DNA of 64,000 nucleotides from Takakia lepidozioides (lineage: Eukaryota; Streptophyta; Takakiopsida; Takakiales; Takakiaceae): NCBI GenBank assembly GCA_030704615.1, contig CM060733.1:32984001-33048000 (forward strand). The letters run 5' to 3'. How positions within the stretch are numbered: position 1 is the first letter of the stretch; every line of letters begins with the position of its first letter. Shown piece by piece: positions 1 to 11,951 of this stretch. A program made the translations under genes and the position numbers. The notes under the pieces were generated by a model. It was not told where the DNA came from and ran no database searches. It saw nothing but the letters and a program-made list of their open reading frames with translations.

Positions 1-518
1 AGGCTTACTCTCTCACAAGCGAAACAGGAAAATGCCAATCCCCTAGGATCTCACAAAGCTCCATGTGGAGACAGCATAACATTTCTTTCTCTCCCACCTA
101 CTAAGAGATTAGAGGGAACTATTGCCTCTTTAGACATTCCCAATCTTGGGCAGATTTGGGACCCAGTAGTGGTTGGCAGCTTACCTCTGAATTCTGTTTG
201 GGGTTTTAATGTGTTCCATCTTGGTTTGTCTCGTAGTCTACTTTGGACTACGCCCTCTTGAAAACTTAAATGGTCGTCAACCAGCTCAAAGTTCCCCAGA
301 GTAATTGCTCTGCTTCACCTCAGGCAGAAGGGGAAAGACAAGGGTAGACTTATAAAGCTCATTTGGTAACAACTTGTAAGGAAAAAAAGAAATTACAGAG
401 AAGTACACATCTTCAAATACAGACTGGCAGGTGCGGTATATGTACATAACCCATTCTGCAACAACCATCTAACCCCTCCCCAACTAATTAATACAGGAGA
501 GGAAAGTCTATCACTGAC

Positions 519-2199
519 CTGTGTAGTAGAGTTGAGCTCCAATGCCAGAATATCTCTATCCACTATGGATAGTACTGCCTGCAACATCTTTGCCGCACAT
601 TTACGATGCTGCCAAGAGGTGCCGGCGGATTGTAAAATTTCCCCACCTGAGCGGAGCAAGCTTAAGCCATAAATGCTCAAAGAGTCAGGATTTAAAGTGG
701 CTAGTGACCTTGCCAGCTGCATATGGGCCACCGTGCGTGTGGATTTCTCTCCTAAAGCAAGTGTAGTGCGATGGCATACTTCAATAACTAAGTCCTCGGA
801 TGCATACTTCCATTTCTCAGACTCAACCAGTGCTTGCATACATGCTGCTGCCCCTGCTGCTATAGGCTCCAACTTCCCTGCAGTGGTGGAAAAACTTCAG
901 TTTACAATTTGAAACTGGAACAAGCACCGGACCAATCTTAAGAATTTAAAAAACACAAGATCTCATACCTGCAATCATGTCAATCAAAGGTTGAGAAAGA
1001 TCCCGGAGAATTTCTTCAGCTTCTTCTGTGGCAGTTACTGAGTCAATTGAAAACCGAGCCACTGCAGTGACCACCTTGGCACAAGCGAGGTGCAGCTGCG
1101 GTGAGCTCCCACTTGCTGACAGAGATCGTGTAAGTGTGACCATCACTCGTGTGATGTGGGGTACAATGAGTTTTCCATGTACCCGTGCAACTTCTTCATA
1201 CAGGAGTATAGCATATGACCGAGACCCACCTGCCTCTCGAGACTCCGATACCTGCACCAGAGGTAATTACATTTCAGCGCAGACCAAACCGAAATTGCCA
1301 AATTGACCCTCATCCGGCTTGAGTCCAACAGGCCATAACCCAGTGAAATTCACTCTCTTATGAAATTAGGAAGCTACCCATCAACCTGAAAGCCTCATTC
1401 AGGAGTCGCAAAGTCCCCCAAATGCATTCCACAGTTGGTTCCTTTCCGGGAACATAGTTTGCCATCTTAACACTGGAGGCAAAACGTGAAAATAGACTGG
1501 CAAAATATAGAATGGATAGGCTGAGGGCTAGTGCTCCGCTCTCAACTTTAAGTTCACACTCTCTCAAAAACACAGCCCCTCAGAAGAATCGGGACAGTCA
1601 ACCCTTCACTGCCAAGATTTCATAGGCAGAATATGATTACCAGGGAATCTGCTATGCAGCACCCATTGCTCCCATCCAACACAGAATCCAGTAATTCAGG
1701 AGGTTATGGAGTGAAGTCCCTCCCCAGTGCATGAGACTTTCAACACTGAAAACAGGTGCGCCTCGTGAGGGTGGATAAACAAGCATTAAGTCGCAAAGAC
1801 TACAGGAGAGCACACCTATTTGGAGGAGGCGGGAGGTAACCAAGGGACAAGAGGACCCAGAGCCCGGCTTGGGTTCCCCTTGGCGGAAGAAGGAACAGAA
1901 TGCTTCGGTTCGACAGCTCAAATTTGCGCACCAATACCATATGGCAAGCCCTATCCTCTGTCGTCTATAAAATTAATTAGCCACTGACAAGTATTCCATG
2001 GCGCGTGCCAATCACCATTACTGGTCACCCGACTCACCTGGGCCAGAAACCGGGGCATGGAGACCTGGTCGAGATGCTCCACAAACTGCTTGAGTGAATT
2101 CATTGCAATGCGCCGGCTCTCTCCATCCTTGTCGAGCTTCGCTAGGTCTTGTTTCACAAGGGGGCTCATGTAGCGCATACCCGCCTCTTCCTCCCTCAT
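519..2199 (-). CDS. SINE1-like armadillo-repeat protein (5' exons; gene continues off the left edge)
   Basis: I recognise the N-terminal region of the plant SINE1-type ARM-repeat family (plant SINE1 is an actin-binding nuclear-envelope protein). Three exons join in phase: 2199-2038, 1251-969 and 877-519, each with a GT donor and AG acceptor. Exon 1 has SPLVKQDLAKLDKDGESRR and ends MPRFLAQ. Exon 2 has SYAILLYEEVARVHGK and ACAKVVTAVARFSID. Exon 3 has AACMQALVESEKWKYAS and ALGEKSTRTVAHMQLA. These are the hydrophobic helical repeats expected at the start of the family. The start at 2199 gives a short leader before SPLVKQ. Later exons should lie left of 519, but I could not fix one in 1-518. Function is inferred from family resemblance. 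Confidence 0.75.
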
Positions 2200-2819
2200 T
2201 TCCGCCTTCCCTTTCCCTCTCCCCTTCTATTCAAGAGTTGTAGGAAAAGCGGATATTACTTGGAAGCGCAAGTGAGCCCCATTCAGAGAAATGTGTCTGA
2301 ACGCCCAAATTGAGTATAAGCCACGAAGGTGGCAGCCAACCACTCGACGAGTCAGATAGATGTAGCCTTCCGCATTAGAGCCTATAGACCACCATACACC
2401 TGCAAGGAGAAGGTGCAACACGGTAAGACTCCGCTCTTCAGCATTGAAAGAAAATGGTCGTAAGTGAAATTTAAAAAACGAATCACTTCTCATTACCATT
2501 CTCCTTTAGATTCTCAATCTGCTTTCGGCTTCTCCTACTGGAAACCGTGCATACAACGCACAGAGAAAAACACAGGAGCCCTTGCCAAGACAAGAGACAG
2601 AAAGGGCAGGGACTATACGAACTCACAAACGAAGAACCGGCAGCGGCTCCAAACAAACAAGAACACTCATAGCGATAGACTGAAAAGGAACTGTAGATGA
2701 TTTTGTAAAAACATGTCTAAGAAGGGCATAAATGCAAGAATTCTGCAAAGAAGTACAGAAATCACTGCAAGTGAAGAATAGAAGAGAAGGGTGGGGCACA
2801 GAACTCCAGGTACCTGCGT

Positions 2820-3300
2820 GCGCGAGGAGGAAATGGGGACGGGGGAAGAGGGAAGAGGGAGGGCGATTGTCCGTTAAGCTCTGGAAAGGAAGCGCGAGGG
2901 ATACAAAGAGGGAAGCCGAGGAACCGGCGAGACCGCGCGGCGGAGACAACCGCGCGCCGCGCGGTATCCCCCGCACCGTATTATCGTACCGTATTCGTTC
3001 TCCGTATGTAGCTGCGCGTACCCTCACGGGAGCCGCGCGGCGCGCCTGACCAGGAAACAACCGTGGATGGTAAGCCGCGGGTGGCCGCCGTTCACAAACT
3101 GGGCGCCGCGCGGTCAACCGTAACCGTGGTTGGCTGCACGATGAACTACGTCGCGAAACGGAAATACGACACGCGGATCGACACCTCGATACCTGCCAGC
3201 AGGTTCGGCTGTAACTTGCGGGTAACGACACCTGCGGGCAGGTTCGTCAGAGGTTCGGCTGAGCTGTTAATGAGGTTCAGCTGAACCGGGCCTGTTAGGG
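2820..3300. promoter_or_regulatory. GC-rich CpG-dense upstream region of the SINE1-like gene
   Basis: This stretch is much richer in G+C and CpG than its surroundings, with runs such as CCGCGCGGCGCGCC, and lies 0.6-1.1 kb upstream of the leftward SINE1-like start. It includes a perfect 14-bp palindrome GGTTCAGCTGAACC at 3274-3287. A promoter role is inferred from composition and position; I saw no convincing TATA box. Confidence 0.35.
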
Positions 3301-6300
3301 TCGGGTGATTGGCAGTTAACAAGGAGCTGAACCGTGCTTAGCACTTGGATGAATTTTGATCGCCAATTATCATTCAGCTTTTGTTATGTGCCCGGACAGC
3401 ATTCATCATGCACAAGCACATGGGTGATGGATTCGATTTCATGGATGAACGCTCTCTATTGTAAGAATCATCGAGTCCAACCGACGGAAGGAATATGCAC
3501 AACCATCACGTTTACAACATGTTTACCGTCCTTTGTCACGATATGCGGCCTCCAAGGTAAATCATTCGAATCGAAGGTGGACTTGAGGGAGTTTTGATTG
3601 AACCACCGTCGGATCCGAGCAATTGTTATACCGTTACCAAATCACAAATTACTGGAATTTTAGTGGGTTGACAAATTGGATCTCCAAAGTGGTGATGTAG
3701 CACAATTAAGGTATATAAACATAATGTCTAATTAAACTTTTCATCCATATCCAATTTTACTTTCTTCACATTTCAAATTCTTGGCTTTCCTTTATTTTGT
3801 AGTTTGCTTTTAGTTCTTAACTGGACCGTGTCTAACATTTGCTCAGTTCAATGCTTCTTTGTGATCAAACGTACATAACTCCATTGAGTGAACACCCCAA
3901 GTGGTTTCTTTTGTAGTTGTGATTGCACCCTAAATGAATGTTAGAAGACACAAGTAGAAGTATTGTAACATATGTTTGTAAAATTTACAACAAAAAGATA
4001 ACGAGCATATTTCAACCAATTGCGACCACTAATTTTAGCTTGCGACCACATTATTGATGTCATTAGAAAGCCCTCAATAACTATGGTTTCATACTTGTCA
4101 TTATTGTAAGTTATTTTCATCACTTTTAGTTAAGTTGCTTTTTACTCTTGATTAGGTTGAACTTCTCAAGGTAAAATTTCAAACTAATTTTTTCTTTTTT
4201 CTTTTTTCTTAAAAATTATGAACAGGGGACAGAGGCCCTGGTAGAACTTTATTAAGATTACTAAGCACTTACAGTGGAATTTTTTTCAATGGGATATTGG
4301 TACATGTCCTCAACGACACATGCTACATTTAGTTTTGAATCTAGACTGCGAAATGACTTTAAGCAATATCACCGCGGGAACTTCAAACCATAATATTATA
4401 TTGTATGATTGATATTTTGTTTGGCCCTTGCTTTTGAATTTTCTCAAAATTAGAACTAACATAAACATTTCCCTTAGACTTCTAGAAACATAAATTGATA
4501 ATATCATATGATCTGAAGGCCGTTCCAAGCCTTGATTAAAGCAACGAAATTCTTGATGTGAATCTCACCGTCTGAACTGACAACAACATACATATTTGTG
4601 TATCAAAAACAGAAACGAAGAGAAAGATAATGCAATGATCAAAATAAGCATATTTTTGTCCGCTGTGATCGCTAGGAGATATGCCAAGATGCCAATTGCA
4701 TTTGTAGTAGCCATCCTAACCCTAGTTGCACACACCATGTCACGTCCATTTTGTTTGGATAATAATAAAAAGATATGGGGATAAAAATAATTGTCAAATC
4801 AGCATGGAAACTAAAATCTTGATTCGCAGTTTATATTAGGCTGCCAATCCAAGCAAGGCTGGTTCCGATTGCGATGTCGGCAATTACGACGAGTGTCCCT
4901 ATGTCTCAGCAGCAGATGTACGATTGCCAAACTCCGACATTTTTGGGGAATCATATTTTACCATAAATTGGTGATACCGCTATTAAGTCTTGCGGTCGCA
5001 TGTAGTTATTTATTTATTTTACTAGATATGAATGCCAGAATTGGCAATCGGACCTATTCTTGAAGAATTTTTTTATAAAAAAATCTTAATTTGTTTTTAG
5101 TCATAAATTGATGTGTAATATTTTATTTCTTTAATAGCTACGACTGCCAGAATTGGCTGACATCTAATTACAATATGTTGTTGATATTCCATCAATACTA
5201 CTAAGAAATCAAATGCGTGATATGAATATTCATTATCGTCAGTGAATTATCACTTTGCGAGCCCATAATCACAGCATGAAGCGGACAAAGACGTCCATCC
5301 ACCTACATATTCATCAACAAAATGCTTTACCTACCTTCCTACCAGCATTAATGATGAAGAAGGACAAAATGTTGCATTTTCTTCAAGCCAATCGTTCCGG
5401 TATCATACACAGGCTTGCAACAGTAATACAAACAAAGCTTAAAGCCATTACCACAAAAAAATTAGAAATTTGCATATTGAATATTCATTCATCAACCATT
5501 ACGAACCCATATTGAAGGTCATCTCAGTGACCTCGTCCGACTGCTTCCAACATATCGGCGGGGATGTCGCATTAAGGATGCGTTACGAGCCACTGAATTA
5601 CGTGAATACTACCATATTCCAAGTCGAGGAAATCTTGTCGCGGTTGTGTAGAGTGAACATTGTCTGTAGCACACAAATTACAGACTATAGTTGGACGAGT
5701 CAGTCATAAATTGATAACATCATATGATTTGAGAGAGGCAATGAGTGGGTCGTCTTCTTTAAAATGCCACTAGAAATCTGTCTACGATTTTCTCGTAGAC
5801 GTGCAGCACCTGTCAAAGAACGTCTACCTAAAGCATAAAGCTCTTTATCGTTTCTCCTCTCTCGCACTTTGCTCTCCTGCCCCACTCCAGGTATCTCCCC
5901 CCCTCCCCCCCCTCCCTCCCTCCCTCCCTCCCTCCCTCCTCCCCCCATCTTTCTATCTATCTTTGAGTCATTTCTTCTTATTTGGTTTTGTTGGGGTTAT
6001 TGAGCCTCTTTTGGCGTCTGCTGTGGCAGGTCACGCGCGAGAGGGAGCGTCTGATAGGCGACTTTATGTGGCAGGAGAATTGCGGAAGAATGACAAGAGC
6101 TAGCTGATGGTTATGGTCCATGATATGGATCAAGGAACCTGGAAGTGGTTGCCCTCAGGTCCCACTTCACGATGCAGTTCTATCTATTTTTCCTTTCAAC
6201 CCAATTTACGCACTGTCAGCTAGGTTTTAGCCATGTATTGTTGGCAAAGACCCCCACCCAACCTCAAGAATGAGATGAATCTCTTTATCTGCCTGCGTTA

Positions 6301-6585
6301 ACCATCTTTTCAATCATGATATCATTTGTTGGGCTCTGTAATGTTTCTCCTCCTCTACTGATGCATGTGTGTCTCCGCTCGTAGGACGACTTTCCTCCAC
6401 TCGCTGGATCATCATCGAAGTCCTCAGCAAAACCACCCAAAGTAAGTTTATCATTCAAACTTCCTGCGATGGAAGGGCACATATTGGGCTTGCAAGTGCA
6501 AATGGCCGATTTGAGGAGCATATCAAGTCGTCAATGCAAAAAGAACCTCGTCACATATGCGGATGAAGTCCTTAAGTGGACAGTG
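3301..6585. other. AT-rich intergenic DNA, no gene seen
   Basis: Only short ORFs without recognisable motifs occur here. A roughly 26-bp word containing ATTGATAA(T/C)ATCATATGAT occurs at about 4491 and again at about 5707, so some of this is likely old repeat DNA. I see no transposase or coding pattern. Confidence 0.5.
5896..5947. repeat. CCTC/CCCT microsatellite
   Basis: A run of C-rich units (CCTCCCTC repeated) about 50 bases long. The neighbouring ORF translations PPLPPLPP and GGREGG are simply this repeat. Confidence 0.9.
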
Positions 6586-6649
6586 AGGAGGCAGGGCCAC
6601 CAAGCGGGGGATGCTTCCGCGTGAGCGCAGCCAGGCTCACACCACGTCA

Positions 6650-6740
6650 GCAGTTATTGCCAGGTTGGCTCACAGGTCTGACGCCATGTCAGCAGACCTT
6701 GCCAGTGTGGTTGACGCCACGTCACGTGAAGCCACATCAT
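6650..6740 (+). repeat. Left subterminal GCCACGTCA repeats
   Basis: Four variants of (G/A)CCA(C/T)(G/A)TCA occur at about 6652, 6683, 6716 and 6731, just inside the left inverted repeat. Subterminal arrays like this are usually transposase-binding sites; that role is inferred. Confidence 0.6.
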
Positions 6741-7796
6741 TTCCATAGGCGCGAACCTATAATCGTGGACTGAATAGGCAAAAGAGGGCCTATAGCCGCG
6801 GACTTGCGCATTCGGCACATAGGGAACCATATGTGGGCGATGAGGCGAAGTGCATAAGAGAGTTTATACTGAATGTTGCTGAATGATTGTGTTTGCAGAA
6901 ACCGAATATATAAGAATGGTTGTGGATGAATTAATGAGGATGAAGGAGAGTCAGCACGCTCCGAATATGGATGAATGTGGATGAATGGGAGTGGATGAAT
7001 GTTGAATGAGGATGTCATTCTAACATTTATTTGAACCAAGCACAACAATCAATGTCATTTGCACAAACATCCCAAATTGGAGAAAATCCCTCATGAAGCA
7101 CATGATAAGATTTAATCCATGATGTCTGCCATTTGGGGAAAGGTAGACTGATGAAAGCAATGTAGAATAAGACAACATAGCAGATGTGAGACAGATCTTT
7201 GATTTTTTTATTTTCTCCCACTGGTTACTACAACATTCCACTGTGCAACACGCTCCACTTTCGCTTTCATCTTCAGTGTCGACACATTGTGAGCCATTTC
7301 AGCACCATACTTCCTGCAACACACCACATCACCACCCTAAACTGGCACTGGACTGAAAATGCGACCTAATCGCCTTACTAGTGAGGTACAATCTGCTCAT
7401 TTTTCCTGAGAGAGCACTGAAATTTTCAAGCTTATTCATTAGTTGTATACCCATTAGTTGTAACAACATATTAGAAGATGAATTTGGCTATCGGTTGTGC
7501 ATGAGGAGGAGTTCTAGGTCTTTCACATTGTGCACCAAAAATTTGACGAAACCACTAGGCAGCACATGCTTTGTCTTCTTGTTTGACCCGTGACCAATGT
7601 TTAGATATTCGTGTGGTGCCCTTGAAAATATGAGGCTAAGCATGCATGTTAACTTTGCTCATGCAGCTTTCTAGAATGATGTGAAATCCATACTGTAATG
7701 AACAACTGCTTGGAGTACATTGTTGTCAATGCATACAAGCCAACACACTCAATTTTGGAGGGCCACAAGTGAAAAATTTAAATAAAAAATAAATGT

Positions 7797-7822
7797 TTGT
7801 TTTTTTTTTTTTTTTTTTTTGG
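7797..7822. repeat. Poly-T tract
   Basis: An almost pure run of T lies inside the DNA transposon. It could be the A-tail of an old retroposed sequence in reverse orientation, but no adjacent tRNA- or LINE-like sequence was seen. Confidence 0.6.
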
Positions 7823-8109
7823 GTTTTCCCTCCTTTCCTGCCTAGAACTGAGTGCGTCAACGTACCCAATTTCTTCACTCATAACAGTGCTCCGTAAACG
7901 CATTCATTTTTTGAAGTTTGAAAGACGTCTCTCACTACTCAGACTTCCCAGACTTTTCTTCATAGATTAGATAAAGCAGAGACCAAAGGATGAGAAAAGG
8001 GCATTGAAAGAACCTCAGAGGGCCACCAACGCAGCTGTGGTTCGTCCCCCTTGAGTCATGCTTATGATTGGACGTCGTAGCTTCGGTACCACTAGTCCCA
8101 CTAGTCCCA

Positions 8110-8595
8110 TTCCTCAGTACAGATTATCGTTTTTATGACTGCAAATATCACTACATTTGCAGTGATAAGTGCGATTATGACTACATCACTCTGCAGTGAC
8201 AAACATGAAGTCAGTTCTACCGTCACTGCGGAGTGATAAGTGCGAAGTGATGGTCGTCACTGTAGACGTGGCACCTGCCAACGACTCAGAGTGACGTGGC
8301 GTGTAGTGTTGTAGTCATAAGTATACGACTACAAGGCTACGTGTCATGACTACACTTACGACTACGTCACTACAGATAAGCGCCAACATGAAGAGGTCTC
8401 TCCATGACACGCGTGACCCCCGGATGTAACTAATCGAATAAGGACACGTGTTAGATGACCTACCAGAAGCAGTACAAACCTATAGTGATGGAGTCGTATT
8501 TGTAGTCATGAAATATGCCACATGCTACCCTCACTGATGTAGTGAGTAGTGATATAGTCATAAGTGTAGTCATAAGGTACAGTCGTGTATGTCGA
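8110..8595. mobile_element. CACTA-like MITE related to the 51-64 kb element
   Basis: The left end (GTACAGATTATCGTTTTTATGAC, given here as the parts GTACAGATTATC and GTTTTTATGAC) parallels the left end of the large CACTA element (CTACAACAGATGAGC and GTTTTTATGAC). Both then reach the shared word ATGACTACATCACTCTG. Copies of TATGACTAC-type words in both orientations fill the next 400 bases, and the right side carries inverted copies near 8550-8590. No coding sequence is present, so it looks like an internally deleted, non-autonomous relative. Confidence 0.6.
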
Positions 8596-8964
8596 TGCCT
8601 GTGCAAGACAGTTTTGGTATATCTAGTTGATTTCAACCCAGTAGGTGAGAACCCCACAGCTAAGGGGTTACATCAGACACAGATATGTCCCAGCTGTAAG
8701 GTCCAAAAGAATACACAATTATTACCTCTTGCTGTCTTTTTTATATGGATACATTTTCTTCTCTTTGATACCTCAAAGTACATTTTGACTCGTCTTTTCA
8801 CTTGGGTTGGTACAGGCACATAACTGCTTAACAACTGTTTTTGGAAGACTCTTTAACGATATGTCAGCTTTTCAAATATCTGGGTTTAGGCTCAACCTTC
8901 CATATTAACGGTTTGGGACATAGAAGACGATGACAGGATGGCATCGTTAGTATCGGTGCGAACT

Positions 8965-10640
8965 CTAACGGTGTAGAAATGTAATCCCCACTGTCGTTTG
9001 TAACAAGAATCCACACACAAGTCGTGGGACTATGCACTTTGAGGCTTCCAGTGGCTCAGAATTTCTCGTGCACCAGCATGGGTTCCTCTGAAGCGGAGTT
9101 TTACTCTGTCGAGAAACCTGTCCATTTCTTGAATGATGCCGATGACAATGGTTTTGCAATTGCGGAGGAACATCTCCTAGCAACATGTTTTGAGTACCAG
9201 ATTGGCATTGTCTTCCTCGAAAAAGAGGTTTACGGTATCGACGGGAAGTTGATCAAATACTAGCTCTACAACAACACACGAGATACCGGGAGTTCTTGCG
9301 GGGTGGCGTTGGTGGTAATGGTCTCGACAAGTCTAAGTTGATGTTGCAAGCTACAAGAAGATCGGGGGATCCCAACAAGATAGCCAGGGCTGTCAGCATG
9401 TGTGCGGAGGGAACTCCTCTGGTGTCCAGAGTTCCGCATCTGGAGGGCGAGGAGAGATTCGGCTCTTGTAAACGAAAATTGAACACCCCTCCTGGTTCGG
9501 ATGCAGACTCGCACAGGCCGGACAGGGACAACTTCTCCACTCCGCGTGTTCCATTGCATCAGAGATTCGTTTCCGGAATGTCCAGTGCGCAGGAACCTTT
9601 CTTACAAAGCCAGACCCAGGCATCTCCCACTGTCAGTGCAATGGGGTGCAGGAGTCGAACGTCCTCCCCAATGTGGTGGAGTCCATGTGCCCTGACGAAG
9701 TATGGCACATAGAACGCACTAGTGTTGGGTCTCGAGTGAAGTGCACAGCAATCAGAGCCACCAATCGTGAGAAGTGCAAGTCCTCCATATCCAGAGGCAA
9801 GGTCCGCACTCCAGCTCCGACCTTCACTAGTTTGTTCCAGCCTTACGGGCAAGCAGAGGCGAAGAACCACAAATTTTGGTCCTGCCCTCACGAATGTGGT
9901 AGGTGCGTGCGTGGGACTGTGCGACCATTGGTGGTCATGAAGCCTCCTCCACCAAGCGTTTGGCCTGTGAAGGTGGGGACACATCTCACAACTCAGGAGA
10001 TTGTCATGTTGGAGGAGGCAGGCTTCCCCCTTCAGCGAGCCCCCTCTGTACATGCAGGTGCTTCTACTTTAGCAAGTTCGAGTGCCACCACCCAACGCTG
10101 ATGCATGGCCAACAAAACGAAATGGGAAGCTGGTTCGTCGTTTCCCTTCGACTGCCGAACACTTTGGCAAGGTGGAATCTCGAATGCCACCACCCAACGC
10201 TGATGCATGGCCAACAAAACGAAATGGGAAGCTGGTTCGTCGTTTCCCTCCGACTGCCGAACACTTCGGCAAGGTGGAATATCCGCTCGAATGCTTCAAG
10301 GTCGTGTTACAGGCACTACGGAAGTTCCACATCCCAGATATGGACGAATCTACACTATGATGACCTCCACATCCGCTATGCATAACCGATTGTACGACAT
10401 CACAGTTTCAAATTTCCCCAACTGCACCTATCCTGATTTTGTTGACATGCTTACAACAAGTTTGGGAAAGACAAGAAAATTTATACCCTGCAAGCATCTG
10501 CATTTTATCGTCTTGAACAGAATGGTTTGTGACGCGACATCTTCATTCACCAGGCCACCATGAGTTTCAACGAGGTGAATACACTTATGTAGCGGGATAG
10601 GAGCACATAGCATCCTCTTCACTTTGGTCATCTGCAAATT
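8965..10640. other. Unassigned ORF-rich interior of the DNA transposon
   Basis: Long overlapping ORFs occur on both strands (for example 9296-9712 + and 9559-10053 -), and I could not decide which is real. The + frame from 10082 has LVRRFPPTAEHFGKVEY followed by LECFKVVLQALRKFHIPD, which reads like a genuine protein end. The + frame at 9646 has a cysteine/histidine cluster (FWSCPHECGRCV). No family is recognised. Confidence 0.3.
10080..10283 (+). repeat. Tandem duplication, two 102-bp units
   Basis: The segment starting GAGTGCCACCACCCAACGC repeats 102 bases later with only a few differences. Because 102 is a multiple of three, it duplicates 34 codons in every frame, including the frame reading LVRRFPPTAEHFGKV. 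Confidence 0.9.
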
Positions 10641-10913
10641 CCATTACTGGATTTCACAAGAGTTGAAACTTGAACTTGATGTCCCTTCGTATATTTGATG
10701 CCAATGCAGCCTCCAATTATGTTGTGCAATGTGTGCCATTTCTTTCTTGTGTGTAGTCGTTCGAAAATAAATGGAATGGATGCGAATGCTTTCACAAGTC
10801 GTTCCCGTATTTTAATTTTTGGTGTTTTGGATGAATGAATGCCACAGCTATAGGCCCCTCGGCTATAAGTGCTATATGTTTATGATGACATGGCATCTGG
10901 CAAGTTGTCCAGA

Positions 10914-11055
10914 TGCCACGTCAGCCGGATATCGACTTGTCAGCAGGCCCTCGCCACGTCAGCCTCACGCTCATCATGATCACGCCACGTCAGCGTGACC
11001 CTACGCTCATGCCACATCAGCTGGTGTGAGCTTGCGCTCACGCCACGTCACCATC
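10914..11055 (+). repeat. Right subterminal GCCACGTCA repeats
   Basis: Five copies of GCCACGTCA or GCCACATCA occur at about 10914, 10951, 10983, 11011 and 11042. They run in the same direction as the copies at the left end of the transposon, and are followed by CACGCTCACG repeats and the right inverted repeat. Confidence 0.65.
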
Positions 11056-11223
11056 GCGTGAGTGTACATTCTCACGCTCACGCTCACGCGGAAGTCACGT
11101 CCCCACCAGGCAGGGGATGACAAGCTATTGTACCATCTTATCTTCAAGCAAGATGTCGAGGTAACCTTCTTTTCTTTCTTTTCCTTCTCTCCATCTTTGG
11201 TTTTAGTATTTGTTTTTTTCTAA

Positions 11224-11289
11224 AGTCAAGAGATTCGTATTGAGTTGGCCACTGACACGCCAATCTTTCAAAGACCCTATAGATACAGT
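11224..11289 (+). mobile_element. Ty3/gypsy reverse-transcriptase fragment
   Basis: This short stretch encodes SQEIRIELATDTPIFQRPYR. It matches the start of the RT domain in the large gypsy element here (EIRIDLASDTPIFRRPYQ). The similarity stops at about 11290. It also shows that the residue before EIR is glutamine, where the large element has a stop codon. Confidence 0.75.
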
Positions 11290-11339
11290 TGTCTTGCAGG
11301 TGGGGGCCGAGATATTGAGCTAGCCTCCTCGGAAGTACA

Positions 11340-11951
11340 AAAAAATGTCAAGAGACTGGTTCTTAGCACGAGATTCAACGCCCCATTTCCAAACGCTCAA
11401 GGCGTTGGATCAGGCCGTCAAAGATTGTGCTGGTGCGTTGAGGGTCCTCCCCGACTTACAGGCTACACTTCCGGATCAAGCAAGGGTCATTTTTGCCTAC
11501 AACATCTTCAAGGAGCGGTTTTCCTGCTCATCCAGTATTGAGGATGTATGGTAAGAATAGGGTTGAGGATATCACGGTCATAGGGGGAGAAGGACCTCCC
11601 GATGAAGGAGGTTCGGCAATGTTTTTTAAAATTACATATTGAAAGGCAATGTTTTGCGAATGGTAGGGTGGTACTACTCTGTACAATGGGGGCCCATTAC
11701 AGCCTACCAGCCACTTGCAAAATCCACCCCCACCCCCAATCCCAAACGAAATGAGGAATGATGCATTCTGGGAACGATTGATACAGAATAGAACAAAAAA
11801 GAGGGCACAATGGGGTTTTATTGATCCACATGAATTGTATTTGAAGCACGTCTATTGTGTTGATGGTGCAAACAAATCTATAGCCCTATGCCTTCTAAAT
11901 ACAAGTCATGTTGTCAATGGAACTTCGACTGCTCTGAAAACTAGCTCATGA
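11340..11951 (+). other. Unassigned coding-like remnants
   Basis: The + frame from 11345 reads LPDLQATLPDQARVIFAYNI and the + frame from 11715 reads NPPPPPIPNEMRNDAFWERL. Both look protein-like but match no family I recognise. They may be exons or remnants belonging to the region of the inverted gene pair to the right. Confidence 0.3.

Larger units (their letters stand above)
6590..11115. mobile_element. DNA transposon with terminal inverted repeats, ~4.5 kb, superfamily unknown
   Basis: The left end contains CTTCCGCGTGAGCG at 6614-6627 and the right end contains its exact reverse complement at 11081-11094. The flanking bases match more loosely on both sides. Inside each end are several direct copies of GCCACGTCA or close variants. 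A second inward pair also matches: GGGCCTATAGCC near 6790 and, inverted, around 10850. The interior (9000-10600) has overlapping ORFs on both strands, but I recognise no transposase, so this may be a non-autonomous or decayed element. A CACTA-like MITE is nested at about 8110-8595. I did not find a convincing target-site duplication. Confidence 0.55.

Noticed and set aside
9559-10053. A 164-codon minus-strand ORF inside the DNA transposon
   Set aside because: It overlaps several + frames of similar length, with no motif; I could not tell coding from shadow.
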